DNA of 38,611 bases from an uncultured Opitutia bacterium (GCA_913056175.1 CAJXLM010000026.1:1-38611), one strand, 5' to 3'. Shown: positions 15,915 through 24,650, counted from the first letter of the stretch. The notes: generated from the sequence alone by a model not told the origin. Program-made: numbers and translations.

Positions 15915-16640
15915 ATGATTCCGTCTACCCTCCGCTCCACCACCTCCGCCCTCGCCCTCGTGGCCGGCAGCCTTCTCGGGCTCGGCTCGACCGCGTCCTC
16001 CGCCCCCTACCTCGCGGCCGGGGCCAGCTACCTCCACCTTGAGGGAGACTCGAAGGTCACCTTGAACGCCTTCGGTCTCTCCGCAACCGCCAGCGGCAGT
16101 GGGGATGCGGACTTTGCCGGTTTCTCCCTCCGCGGGGGCAATCAATTCCCCAACGGTTTCGCCCTTGAGGTGGAGGGATTGCTCGGCGGATGGGACGAGT
16201 CCGACTCCACCTCCCTGTTGCCCGGCGCCACCCTCAACCAAAAGATCGATTACTTTTACCTCGCCCTTTTCGCGAACGGCTCCGTGGACCTCGCCCAGCT
16301 CCTCGCCAGCCGGGAGAGAGGAAACAATCCCTGGATCCTCACCGCGGGGGCCGGTGCCGGGCCCGTCTACATCCACGCGAAGTACGACCTGAACTACTCC
16401 GACGTGACCGGGTTCACCGCCGAGGGAAGCGATTCCGACGGCAGCCTCGCCCTCGGCGGGCAGGCCTTCCTGCGGGCGGGCTACGAGTTCAGTGACCGGG
16501 TCGCCCTCGTTGCGGACGCCGCTTACCTCGTAAGCGCCAACCACACCTTCAGCTTCAGCGACCTCGGGGGTAACCTCGACTACAAGTTGTCCAACCTGAA
16601 CGGCTACCGCGTCGGGGGCTCCCTCGTCTTCCGCTTCTAG
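15915..16640 (+). CDS. small outer-membrane beta-barrel protein
   Basis: A 241-residue secreted protein. The signal peptide (MIPSTLRSTTSALALVAGSL through SSA near residue 30) is followed by alternating amphipathic strands such as YLAAGASYLHLEGDSKVTL, FALEVEGLLGG, VYIHAKYDL and VALVADAAYLVSANHTFSF. The chain ends in LVFRF, and a terminal aromatic is the usual Bam recognition signal. An OmpX/OmpA-barrel-like fold of about eight strands fits the length. Function is not recognisable. The upstream AAGAGAAC, six bases before the ATG, may be a weak ribosome site. The gene stands alone between two long spacers. Confidence 0.72.
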   Translation: MIPSTLRSTTSALALVAGSLLGLGSTASSAPYLAAGASYLHLEGDSKVTLNAFGLSATASGSGDADFAGFSLRGGNQFPNGFALEVEGLLGGWDESDSTSLLPGATLNQKIDYFYLALFANGSVDLAQLLASRERGNNPWILTAGAGAGPVYIHAKYDLNYSDVTGFTAEGSDSDGSLALGGQAFLRAGYEFSDRVALVADAAYLVSANHTFSFSDLGGNLDYKLSNLNGYRVGGSLVFRF

Positions 16641-16952
16641 CCGTTTGCCACGCCCTCCCTCCTCCGCGGCCGCTGGCTTCCCCCCGGCCCGCCGTTCTCC
16701 TCGGGCAAGGCCCGATGCCACCGGTCGCCCCAGGAAGCATCGACCCGCGGAACCACCGTGGCCACGCGGCTTCCGCGAGGATGGGAGGGCCCTGCCATCC
16801 CCACGGCCACTTGCGCATCACCCACTCCCCGGTCCCCGATCCGCCCGCACCCCACGGTATCCCCAACCGCCTCGCGCACGGGCTCGATGCCGCGCTCCTG
16901 TCCCTCCCGAAACTCCCGCCTCTTCGTTCGCCTCCCCGTTCGCGTTCGCGTC
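16641..16952. other. gene-free convergent spacer
   Basis: About 310 bases between the rightward barrel gene and the leftward MscS gene. It contains several short GC-rich inverted repeats (for example GATGG/CCATC arms near 16781-16800) that may help end transcription from both sides, but there is no U-tract and no supported gene. Confidence 0.4.
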
Positions 16953-18830
16953 CTACCCCTCCTCGTGGGGAGGCGTGAAGACCCCGAGTCCTTCCGGGCG
17001 AGCCTTGGCACCCTCCTTTCCGTAGGCGGCCGCCAGCCGGCGGAGTTCCCCGGTGTCGGGAGAATCGGGGGTTCCCGAGGCCGGGTGTTCCGGCGTCGAC
17101 TCCACCCGCAGGCTCTGGGTGGGGAAGGCGAATTCCACCCCGAGCGTGTGGGCCAGGCGGACAATCTCGAGAAGCACCCGCTGGCGGGCGACCAGCTCGG
17201 TCGACCAGTCCGGCGTGCGCACAAAGAAGTAGATCATGATGGAGAGGTGGGACTCCGCGAAGTCGTGGAAGACGACATGGAAGTAGTCCTTCCGCGTGTC
17301 GGGGTTCGCGAGGAGGATCTGCTTCACCCCCTCGAGGAAGGCCTCGACCCGCTCGGGGGGCGTGTCGTAGCGGAGGCCCACCTTCGTAAAAACCCTCCGG
17401 AAGACCCGCTGGCCCATATTGTCGATCGGCATGGAGACCGCCTCGGAGTTCGGGATGGAAACGACCGAATCGTAAAAAGTGCGCATCCGGGTACTGCGGA
17501 AGCCGATGTCCTCCACCGTGCCTTCCTCCCCGCCGAGCTTGATCCAGTCCCCGATCCGGTAGGGCCGGTCAAACATGATCATGAGCGAGCCGAAGAGGTT
17601 GGCGAGGGTGTCGCGGGCGGCGAGGGCAAAGGCCAACCCCCCGATCCCCAGCCCGGTCACCACTGAATAGGCCGGCAGCCCAAGCTGCTGGGCCGCGTAG
17701 ATGATGATCGCGGGGATGAGGAGGAACATGAGGAGGCGGGCCACCAGGCGGAGGAGCTGGCTGGTCGTGCCTCGCGGTGGCAGCCGGCGCGCCCGCACAA
17801 GGGCCTCGGCCGCCTGGGAGAGGAAGATCGCACTCCACCAGGCGAGGAGGAGGTACCGCACCACGATGGAGCCGTCGATGGCCACGAGCAGGGCCGTCCC
17901 GGTGAGGTTGAACCAATCGTCCACCAGCCCTTGCCAGAGGCTCACCAGGGCGATGGCCACGGGGAGGGCGAGGATCGACCCCGGCCGCCAGAGCACTTGC
18001 AGGGAACTTTCCTCCCGTCCCCGTCGATTCACCCGGTCGTCCCAGCGGAAGCCCGCCAGCAGGAGAAAGCGCAGCAGCAGGATGAGGAGCAGGAGGCTTC
18101 CCACCGCCAGGAAGAACTGCCAGAGGGTCTGGTCCCCAATTTCCACCTCCAGCCATTCCGGCAAGCGCTCGTCCCACCCGAGGACGAGACCCTGGCCGGG
18201 CGTGAGGACATAGCCCGAGTAGAGATTCTCGAGCGCTCCTTCCCGGTAGGGGAAGTCTTCCACCGCCCCGAAGAAGGAGTCCACCAGCCGCACCGTTTGC
18301 GGAGAGAACAGATACTCTCCCTCCCGCGGACCCTCCTCCACCCGTTCGATCTCGATCTGGGTCCCCGGCACCCGCCAGCTTCCGAGAGGCTCCCCCCCGG
18401 GAAAACCCGCCTCCTCGCCGGGGGCCAGCAAGGTCCGCAGGCTCTCGAGGGTCGTGTCCGCTGCGGCCGCCTCCACGGCGGCTCTCCCGGGAATCTCGTC
18501 GAGGGGCGGCAGCTCGATCCGATCGAGTACCTCCCGGAGAAGAAGAGCACTCTCGATCCCCACGGACTCCTGCAGGGTCGGGGGAACCTGCGAGAGATTC
18601 ATGGTCTGCGCGGCCCGCTCCAACGCCGGCAAGGTCAGCCGCCCCTCCCCGGTCTCCTCGCTGATCCGGTAGGCTTCCGCAGTGGCCTCGAGCAGGCTCT
18701 GGACCGTCGCGCGCGGACTGGAAGTAGCCGGTGGCCGCAACTGATCGGAGGCCGTCTCGGCCAGGACAAGGCTCGCCGCACCCAGCCCAAGCAAGTACAG
18801 CAGGAAAAAACGTGGGAAGCGCGGGAGCAT
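16953..18830 (-). CDS. MscS-family mechanosensitive channel with periplasmic domain
   Basis: A 625-residue inner-membrane channel for osmotic down-shock. A signal sequence (FFLLYLLGLGAASLVLAETA) leads into about 205 periplasmic residues of unknown fold. Four or five TM helices follow (for example FFLAVGSLLLLILLLRFLLL), then the Gly/Ala-rich pore helix GLGIGGLAFALAARDTLANL near residue 390 and FGSLMIMFDRPYRIGDWI. The cytoplasmic beta-domain contains GTVEDIGFRSTRMRTFYDS and VVSIPNSEAV, the classic MscS motifs. It is larger than E. coli MscS (286) and resembles YbdG/MscM-type relatives. The C-terminal 50 residues are Pro/Gly-rich and probably flexible. The start at 18830 gives the only sensible signal peptide. 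Confidence 0.92.
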   Translation of the reverse strand: MLPRFPRFFLLYLLGLGAASLVLAETASDQLRPPATSSPRATVQSLLEATAEAYRISEETGEGRLTLPALERAAQTMNLSQVPPTLQESVGIESALLLREVLDRIELPPLDEIPGRAAVEAAAADTTLESLRTLLAPGEEAGFPGGEPLGSWRVPGTQIEIERVEEGPREGEYLFSPQTVRLVDSFFGAVEDFPYREGALENLYSGYVLTPGQGLVLGWDERLPEWLEVEIGDQTLWQFFLAVGSLLLLILLLRFLLLAGFRWDDRVNRRGREESSLQVLWRPGSILALPVAIALVSLWQGLVDDWFNLTGTALLVAIDGSIVVRYLLLAWWSAIFLSQAAEALVRARRLPPRGTTSQLLRLVARLLMFLLIPAIIIYAAQQLGLPAYSVVTGLGIGGLAFALAARDTLANLFGSLMIMFDRPYRIGDWIKLGGEEGTVEDIGFRSTRMRTFYDSVVSIPNSEAVSMPIDNMGQRVFRRVFTKVGLRYDTPPERVEAFLEGVKQILLANPDTRKDYFHVVFHDFAESHLSIMIYFFVRTPDWSTELVARQRVLLEIVRLAHTLGVEFAFPTQSLRVESTPEHPASGTPDSPDTGELRRLAAAYGKEGAKARPEGLGVFTPPHEEG

Positions 18831-19064
18831 CACCAGAGCGAGACAATAGGAACCCCGGGGAAAACCCAATCCCAAAGCCGCGGCCGCCGGTCCCCGGGCC
18901 TCGCGGCCGGGGCGACCGCGGAGGCGAGGGATCGGCGGACGGTCCGGCGAGCGCGGGAACCGGAGCCGGAACCAGCGCAGCAGCCCGCCCGGGCCTTCGG
19001 AACGGGAAGGGCCCGCCGGCTCCAGAGGACCACGCACGCGAGCCCTTCCTGTCGCTTGCTGGAC

Positions 19065-19108
19065 CGGCACGGGGCGCGAGACCACCCCCGTCCTCCCTCC
19101 CCGTGCCG
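19065..19108. repeat. 10-bp perfect inverted repeat
   Basis: CGGCACGGGG (19065-19074) and CCCCGTGCCG (19099-19108) are exact complements separated by 24 bases. It lies in the MscS-imelysin spacer and may be a structured leader of the MscS transcript or an operator. Chance pairing cannot be excluded in DNA this rich in GC. Confidence 0.45.
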
Positions 19109-19214
19109 AGCCGTGCCCTCGCCGACGCTCGCCTCCCTCCCCGCCCGCGGGTCCGGCAAAGGCCTGCGAACCTTTCAAAAAAAGTGCACTCCGCCCTTGC
19201 CTCCCCCAGTCGTA

Positions 19215-19239
19215 TTTGCAACTAAGTCTCATGTGCAAC
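19215..19239. promoter_or_regulatory. Fur-box-like palindrome
   Basis: TTGCA (19216-19220) and TGCAA (19234-19238) flank a 13-base centre, ACTAAGTCTCATG, itself partly symmetrical (ATGAGACT-like). The overall shape resembles the TTGCAAATGAGAATCATTTG type of iron box seen in many marine bacteria. The nearest rightward gene is an imelysin-family iron protein, 256 bases away. The Fur assignment is inference from resemblance and context. Confidence 0.45.
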
Positions 19240-19463
19240 TTGTGGTCCCAGCTCACCCGCACCCCTCCCTCCTTGGGCGTAAGCTCCCGCGAGCGGGTGC
19301 ATTGGGCTTCCGCCCGTTGCGGGGTGGGCCCCGCCCGAACCCTTTCCGACGTGTGAACCAGGAATCCCGGGCGGCCGGGTGCGGGGAACCACCCGCCCGT
19401 CCGGGTTTTCCTCCCGCCTGGCAAGGCTGGCCGGAGGCACCTTCCGGTCCGGCGGGGAGTCTC

Positions 19464-19484
19464 GCTCGGTCGATCTGACCGAGC
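19464..19484. promoter_or_regulatory. hairpin abutting the imelysin start codon
   Basis: GCTCGGTC (19464-19471), loop GATCT, GACCGAGC (19477-19484) is a perfect 8-bp stem ending 9 bases before the ATG, where a ribosome site would normally be. It could modulate translation or serve as an operator. No SD sequence is visible in or beside it. Confidence 0.45.
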
Positions 19485-19493
19485 CTTCCCGGC

Positions 19494-20477
19494 ATGCACC
19501 GCCGGACCACCCGTCTCTCCCTTCTTTCCCTGCTCACCGGGGAACGCTCAACCGCGCCCGCACCGGCCCTCGAACGGGAGTGGCAGGGACAGCTGGAGAA
19601 CCTGGTAATCCGTTCCCGGCGACTCGTGGCCGCGGCGGACACGCTCCGGCATCGGCCCTCTCCGGAATCCGTGCGGGAATGCCAACTCGCCTGGGAGGCA
19701 GCCCGCCTACCCTGGGAGCGGGTGGAGGGATTCCTCGTGGGCGAGCTGCGGGAGGAGGAATGGGCGGAGCGAATCGACGGCTGGCCGATCCTTCCGGAGG
19801 AGGTCGAGGCGCAATCGCGCGATTACCGGGCGCAGCGGAAGGACGGGGCCACCGTGCAGGCCGACCCATGGCCCGGTCCCCGCGGCTTTCATGTTCTCGA
19901 GTTGCTTCTCTACAGCGTCGATGGCCACCAGCCGGCCCTTCCCGACCGGATCGCCACCGCGTTGACCGCCGACCCGGACCGACCCGCCTTCCTCGGGGCG
20001 GTGGCCCGGGAGTTGCGGGAGGATTGCGAGGCGCTCCGGCGGGTCGGCCTTCCCCACGAGAGGGAACAAGCCGAATCGTCGCGCCTGCCCGGGCTCCTCC
20101 TCGAGCGGTGGGCGGAACTGCTGGAGGAGGCCTGTTTCTCCAAGGTGCTCCTGCCCGTGCAGCGAGGGGACCCGGGGTTGCTCGAGTCCCGCTGGAGCGG
20201 ATCGACCCACCGCGATGTCGAGGCAAACCTCGAGGGCATGGCCCGGGCCGGTCGCCTTCTCGTCCCGACGGTGGTCCGCCCGGACGAAGGGCACCTCGTG
20301 GAGCGCTGGGAGGCGGGCATGGAGCACTGCCTGCGGATCGCGCGCTCCCTCCCGGAATTTCCCGGGACGGACCTCGCCTCCGCCCTGCCGACGGCCGAGT
20401 CCCTCTTCGCCGCCGGCCACCGCCTCATGGAACTGATCACCGCGGATCTGCTCCCGCGGGCGCGGGCGGCCGCCTGA
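19494..20477 (+). CDS. imelysin-family (peptidase M75-like) iron-associated protein
   Basis: A 327-residue member of the imelysin/IrpA family, periplasmic or lipid-anchored proteins made under iron limitation and linked to iron uptake. The diagnostic GxHxxE motif is GFHVLE (His133, Glu136). Upstream are the helical-bundle segments ENLVIRSRRLVAAADTL and AWEAARLPWERVEGFLVGEL with RIDGWP, all typical of the family. The N-terminus (MHRRTTRLSLLSLLTG) is only a weak export signal and has no lipobox Cys, which is unusual. No earlier start is available in frame. The di-haem or EfeUB partners often found beside imelysins are absent. Proteolytic activity is not established for this family. Confidence 0.85.
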   Translation: MHRRTTRLSLLSLLTGERSTAPAPALEREWQGQLENLVIRSRRLVAAADTLRHRPSPESVRECQLAWEAARLPWERVEGFLVGELREEEWAERIDGWPILPEEVEAQSRDYRAQRKDGATVQADPWPGPRGFHVLELLLYSVDGHQPALPDRIATALTADPDRPAFLGAVARELREDCEALRRVGLPHEREQAESSRLPGLLLERWAELLEEACFSKVLLPVQRGDPGLLESRWSGSTHRDVEANLEGMARAGRLLVPTVVRPDEGHLVERWEAGMEHCLRIARSLPEFPGTDLASALPTAESLFAAGHRLMELITADLLPRARAAA

Positions 20478-20510
20478 AGGAACCGGGAAGCCCTCCCGGC
20501 ACCCTCCCCT

Positions 20511-21806
20511 TTACTCCTCCTCGCCGAGCTCGCGGGGCATCGCCTCCGCGGGGAGACGCTCGATGGAGGCACCGAGCAACCGCAGCTTCGTGTCGAGGCC
20601 CTCGTAACCGCGGTCCAGGTGGTAGATGCGCTGGATCCACGACTCCCCGTCCGCTCGCAGGGCGGCGAGGACAAGGGCGGCGCTCGCCCGCAGATCCGAG
20701 GCCATCACCGGTGCCCCGGAGAGGGAAGGCACCCCCTTGACGATGCAACTGGCCCCCTCGAGGGCGAGGTCGGCCCCCATCCGCTGGAGCTCGGGGATGT
20801 GCATGAAACGGTTCGGATAGATCCGCTCGGTGATGACGCTGATCCCCGGGGTCACCGCCATGAGGGCTGTCATCTGCGCCTGCAGGTCCGTGGGAAAACC
20901 CGGATGGGGCATGGTGATGACATCGACGGGCCGGAGCTCCGGGGAAGCGGGCACCCACCAGCGGCCCCCCTCGTAGGCGGGCCGGATCCCGGCCTCCTCC
21001 AGCTTGTCGAGGACGGCGCTCAAGTGCTCCGGTGGCGAGCCCTCAATCTCCACCCCATCGCCGACGAGGGCCGCTGCCAGCAGGAAAGTGCCCGTCTCGA
21101 CCCGGTCCGGGAGAATCGTGTGCTCGCCCCCGGACAGCCGGCCCACCCCTTCCACGCGGAGCGTCGGGCTCCCGATTCCCTCGATGCGGGCACCCATTCC
21201 CACCAGCATGCGGGCAAGGTCGTCGATTTCCGGCTCGCAGGCCGCGGACTCGATGCGGGTCGACCCCGGCGTGAGGACCGCCGCCATGAGGAGGTTCGCC
21301 GTCCCCGTGACCGTGCTGCCCTGCCTCCCCCCGAGAAACGCGGATCCGCCCCGGCGAGCCGATCCCTCCACTTCGAGGTACCCCCCGGTTACCGTCACCT
21401 CGCAGCCGAGCTTGCGCAGGCCCTTGATATGGAGATCAACCGGGCGCGGCCCGATCACGCAGCCGCCCGGCAGGGAAACCCGGGCTCGCCCGAGGCGGCC
21501 GACCAGTGAACCGAGCAGGCAGATGGAGGCGCGCATCTTGCGGACGAGCTCGTAGGGCGCCTCATGCCGCAGCTCCGCCCCCCGGATCCGCCAGGTGCCA
21601 GGCTCGCCCTCCTCCACCTCCGCCCCGAGGTGGCCAAGGATCCGGGCCATGTAGCGGACATCGCTGAGGTCCGGGACGTTGTGGAGGACGACCTCTTCCT
21701 CCGTCAGCAAGGCCGCCGCGAAGGCGGGCAGCGCGGCATTCTTGGCTCCACTGATCCGCACGCGGCCCGCCAGGCGCCGGCCACCGTCCACCCGGAGAAC
21801 CTCCAT
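20511..21806 (-). CDS. murA: UDP-N-acetylglucosamine 1-carboxyvinyltransferase MurA
   Basis: A 431-residue cytoplasmic enzyme that adds enolpyruvate to UDP-GlcNAc, the first committed step of peptidoglycan synthesis. It shows SGAKNAALP (Lys22, Asn23), RASICLLGSLVGR, and the mobile loop LPGGCVIGPRPVDLH with Cys116, the residue that phosphoenolpyruvate and fosfomycin modify (so no Cys-to-Asp resistance change). PHPGFPTDLQAQ carries the catalytic Asp. A C-terminal DLRASAALVLAALRA completes the fold. The start follows the stop of the upstream basic protein by 3 bases, so the genes are coupled, and both are downstream of lolC-lolD. Confidence 0.97.
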   Translation of the reverse strand: MEVLRVDGGRRLAGRVRISGAKNAALPAFAAALLTEEEVVLHNVPDLSDVRYMARILGHLGAEVEEGEPGTWRIRGAELRHEAPYELVRKMRASICLLGSLVGRLGRARVSLPGGCVIGPRPVDLHIKGLRKLGCEVTVTGGYLEVEGSARRGGSAFLGGRQGSTVTGTANLLMAAVLTPGSTRIESAACEPEIDDLARMLVGMGARIEGIGSPTLRVEGVGRLSGGEHTILPDRVETGTFLLAAALVGDGVEIEGSPPEHLSAVLDKLEEAGIRPAYEGGRWWVPASPELRPVDVITMPHPGFPTDLQAQMTALMAVTPGISVITERIYPNRFMHIPELQRMGADLALEGASCIVKGVPSLSGAPVMASDLRASAALVLAALRADGESWIQRIYHLDRGYEGLDTKLRLLGASIERLPAEAMPRELGEEE

Positions 21807-21809
21807 CCC

Positions 21810-22598
21810 TCAATCAGCGTGGGGCGGTGGGCGGGAGGAACCCGGTGCCGCATCGCCTCCGCCCCCCTCGCCGCGTCGGGTTGACCCGCCATCCGGCCCG
21901 GGGCGGTTTCCCCGGGACCGCGAGCGACCTCCGCGGCGGCGGGAGGAGGAAGCACCCGCTCGCCGCTCCTCCCCGGCATCCCGGGAGGAGCCAGGGTGGG
22001 TCCGCGGAGTGGAACGAGACCCCCGCCCCGCGGGCGGGGACCCGTTGTGCGTAGGGTCTGCCTTGCCGGTTCCGGACCGCGCCCGGCCCGGGCGCTTGCG
22101 GCCCCCGGAACCGGAACCCCGGCTCGACCTCCCGGGCGCCCCGGCGTTGTCCGGAGAAGACCCGGCCGGACTGCCCGGGCGGCTCCCCCGGGACCGGGAA
22201 CCCCGGTTCCGGCCGCCGCGGCCCGGGCGGGCGGGACTCGCGCGGCCCGGACGGGAGGCGGTCGGCCGGTCGGCGACCGGGGACCGCTGCCGGGGACCGG
22301 AGTCGCGCCCCCGCCCGGGCTGGACCGAAGGCTCCTCCTCGGCCCCGGCCTCGGCCCGCCCGCGCCACGCCCCGGCCCGCCACGCCCGGAACTGGAGGCG
22401 CAGGCGTTGCCAGAAGCTAGGGCGCAGCCGCACCCGTTCCCGCCGGCTCAGGCGCACTCCGGGTGCGGACGATGACCGCGTGGCCTCCACCCTCGGTTCC
22501 GACGCTTTCCGCGAGCGGGCGGCAGGACTTTCGCTGGGCCGGTAGACGATCGCCGGACCGGTGGGTCGCCGTGGCTCTTCCTCCTCGTACACCGGCAT
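21810..22598 (-). CDS. Arg/Gly/Ser/Pro-rich basic protein upstream of murA
   Basis: A predicted 262-residue, strongly basic and apparently disordered protein that I cannot assign to a family. Residues 1-25 (MPVYEEEEPRRPTGPAIVYR) are acidic-then-mixed and look like a real conserved-type N-terminus. Residues 45-75 include SRRERVRLRPSFWQRLRLQF, a possible amphipathic membrane or nucleic-acid-binding helix. From about 80 on it is RG/SR/PG-rich (GRGGRNRGSRSRGSRPGSP). Reality is supported by fit to the operon: it starts 47 bases after lolD and stops 3 bases before murA. Against it, every frame of such GC-rich DNA tends to stay open. A Met at 22622 is the alternative start. Confidence 0.5.
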   Translation of the reverse strand: MPVYEEEEPRRPTGPAIVYRPSESPAARSRKASEPRVEATRSSSAPGVRLSRRERVRLRPSFWQRLRLQFRAWRAGAWRGRAEAGAEEEPSVQPGRGRDSGPRQRSPVADRPTASRPGRASPARPGRGGRNRGSRSRGSRPGSPAGSSPDNAGAPGRSSRGSGSGGRKRPGRARSGTGKADPTHNGSPPAGRGSRSTPRTHPGSSRDAGEERRAGASSSRRRGGRSRSRGNRPGPDGGSTRRGEGGGGDAAPGSSRPPPHAD

Positions 22599-22645
22599 GA
22601 GCGGAAGGCTAAGCGGCCCCACTCACCGGCAGCAACCGGAAAGAC

Positions 22646-23350
22646 TCACTCCACCCCGTTGCCCCCGGCAAGCAGGCCCCTCTCGAGATGGCAGGACCGG
22701 TCGCAGCGCCCGGCGAAGCGCTCGCTGTGGGTCACAAGGACCAGGGCCGCCCCCTCCTCGAGAACCAGTTGCCGCAGGAGGGCGAAGACCGCGTCCGCGG
22801 TGGACTCGTCGAGATTCCCGGTCGGCTCGTCCGCGAAGAGCAGCGCCGGCCGGTTGAGAAGGGCGCGGGCCACCGCCACCCGTTGGCGCTCGCCCCCCGA
22901 CATCTGGGCGGGCCGTTGGCGGCCACGGTCTCCCAACCCGACCCGCTCGAGCAACTCCGCGGCCCTGTCCCGCGCGGAGCGATCCGCCCGGCCGGCAATC
23001 CGGGCGGCGAGGAGGACGTTCTCCCAAGCGGTCAGCTCGGGCAGGAGATGAGGGGCCTGGAAGACCATGCCGACCCGGCGGCCCCGCTCCCGAGCCCGCC
23101 GGGCGGCACTCCAGCGGCCGATGGCCTCTCCCTCCCAGAGGACTTCGCCCCGGTCCGGCTCCTCGAGCCCCGCGAGCAGGTGCAGGAGGGTCGACTTGCC
23201 CGAACCGGACTCCCCCCGGATGCTGACCGCCTCTCCGGCGCCGATCCGCAGGGAAAGGTTCTCGAGGACCTGCAGCCAGCCCGACGGCAGGGGATAACCC
23301 TTCCCGAGAGCCTCCGCGGCGAGGACCGTGCGGCCGTCGGTCTCACTCAC
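22646..23350 (-). CDS. lolD: lipoprotein-releasing ABC transporter ATPase LolD
   Basis: A 234-residue ATPase that powers release of outer-membrane lipoproteins from the inner membrane through LolC/E. It has Walker A GESGSGKST (46-54), Q-loop VGMVFQAPHLLPELTAWENV, signature MSGGERQRVAVARAL, Walker B LLFADEPTGNLD and the switch His in LVTHSERFA, all in the LolD/MacB subclass pattern. I chose the GTG at 23350 (VSETDGRTVLAAEALGKGYP). It overlaps the lolC stop by 8 bases, which points to translational coupling. Confidence 0.92.
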   Translation of the reverse strand: MSETDGRTVLAAEALGKGYPLPSGWLQVLENLSLRIGAGEAVSIRGESGSGKSTLLHLLAGLEEPDRGEVLWEGEAIGRWSAARRARERGRRVGMVFQAPHLLPELTAWENVLLAARIAGRADRSARDRAAELLERVGLGDRGRQRPAQMSGGERQRVAVARALLNRPALLFADEPTGNLDESTADAVFALLRQLVLEEGAALVLVTHSERFAGRCDRSCHLERGLLAGGNGVE

Positions 23351-24572
23351 TGCGGAGGGCCTCCGCAGGTTGCAGGCGGGCCGCCCGCCAGGCGGGGAGC
23401 AATCCGGCCAGCGTGGAGACGAGCAGGGAGAATCCCGCGACGAGCACGAAATCGAGGGGGATGTAGTGCACCGGCAGGTAGGCGAAACCGTAGGCCTCGA
23501 CGAGGGCGTCGCCCCGACCAGTGAACGATGCGAAGGCGCGGAGGATCTCGTTGCGGAAATGGAGCGCACCGAGGGCGCCGGCCACCCCGAGAACGGTGCC
23601 GACGGCCCCGATGAGGAGGCCCTGCAGGCAGAAACAAGCTCCCACCCCGAAACGGGAACCGCCCATGGCCCCGAGGAGCCCGATCTCCCGGGTTTTTCGG
23701 ACCACCGTGGTCATCAGGCTGATCGCGATGGAGAAGGAGGCCACGAGGATGATGAAGATCATGATGAAGAAGAGCACCGCCTTCTCGAGGCGGAGCACGA
23801 AGAGGAAGTCCTCGTTCAGGTCCATCCACGACCGTGCGAAGAGGGGCTCGGGCAGCTCCGCGTCGAGGGTGCGGGCCACGGCCGGGGCCGCCCCCGGGTC
23901 GGCGAGGCGCAGGGTGAGCCCGTGCACGCGATCGCCGAGACCGTAGAGCTCCTGCATCGTGCGCAGGGTCACGAGGATGGTGTTGCGGTCCACCTCGTTC
24001 CACCCGGTCTCGAAGATCCCGGCCACCCGCAGGTTCAGGGGCAGGAGGACCTCCTCCTCCTTCATCCGCTCGAGCATGAGGGGCGTGTAGACGTCGAGAT
24101 CCGACCCGAGGCCCACCCCGAGCCGGTTCGCCACCCCCGTGCTCACGAAGACCGACCGGTCGTCGAGGTCGCCGAGCGTACCGGCCACCAGGAAGGAATC
24201 CACCGGGAGAACCTCCGGGCCCGTGGCCGGATCCATCCCCCAGACCTGCGGGAAAAGCGGGCGGGGACCCTCCTGGACCATGACGATGCCCTGGGCGAAG
24301 GGGGTGACCGCCTCCACTTCCTCGCGCTCCCGCAGGTCCGCGGCCACCTCCCGCCAGTCGTCGAGGAGGGCGCTGCTGAACACGCGGACGTCCCCATTGG
24401 TGCGGGCGAGACTGTCGCGGATGTCGTGCACGAAGCCGTTCATCACGCTCTGCACGATGAGCAGCACCATCACCCCGAGGGCCACCCCGAGGATAGAGAC
24501 GAGGGCGAAGAAGGAGAAGGGCCGCCCGGCCGGAAACAATTGCCGGAGCGCCCAGTAGAAGTACCATTTCAT
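23343..24572 (-). CDS. lolC: lipoprotein-releasing ABC transporter permease LolC/E
   Basis: A 409-residue inner-membrane permease. The first TM region, FSFFALVSILGVALGVMVLL with IVQSVMNGF, is the hallmark of LolC/LolE. A large periplasmic MacB-like domain (about 45-265) follows, then three FtsX-type TM helices (FFIMIFIILVASFSIAISLM, LLIGAVGTVLGVAGALGAL, FVLVAGFSLLVSTLAGLLPA) and the closing AARLQPAEALRSE. There is only one permease gene, so a homodimer or a distant second gene is likely, as in LolF-type systems. It is first in the leftward lolC-lolD-basic protein-murA unit. Confidence 0.93.
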   Translation of the reverse strand: MKWYFYWALRQLFPAGRPFSFFALVSILGVALGVMVLLIVQSVMNGFVHDIRDSLARTNGDVRVFSSALLDDWREVAADLREREEVEAVTPFAQGIVMVQEGPRPLFPQVWGMDPATGPEVLPVDSFLVAGTLGDLDDRSVFVSTGVANRLGVGLGSDLDVYTPLMLERMKEEEVLLPLNLRVAGIFETGWNEVDRNTILVTLRTMQELYGLGDRVHGLTLRLADPGAAPAVARTLDAELPEPLFARSWMDLNEDFLFVLRLEKAVLFFIMIFIILVASFSIAISLMTTVVRKTREIGLLGAMGGSRFGVGACFCLQGLLIGAVGTVLGVAGALGALHFRNEILRAFASFTGRGDALVEAYGFAYLPVHYIPLDFVLVAGFSLLVSTLAGLLPAWRAARLQPAEALRSE

Positions 24573-24650
24573 GCGTTCTCGCTCACCCTGACGCTACCGA
24601 AGAGGGCCGACCGGACCGAAGCAAAGCCAAAGACCGCGCCCGTGGGCCGA

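Larger units (their letters stand above)
18831..19493. other. long divergent spacer between MscS and imelysin genes
   Basis: 663 bases without a supported gene. It holds a 10-bp perfect inverted repeat (19065-19108), an A7 tract (about 19171-19177) just before GTGCAC, a Fur-like palindrome (19215-19239) in a locally AT-richer patch, and a hairpin next to the imelysin start. Both genes must be controlled from here. Confidence 0.55.

Noticed and set aside
19231-19356. 41-codon open frame starting inside the Fur-like box
   Set aside because: No family match, no ribosome site, and the overlap with the palindrome makes it unlikely.
21813-22545. Plus-strand open frames opposite the basic protein
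   Set aside because: They are equally Arg/Pro-rich but do not fit an operon and overlap murA antisense.
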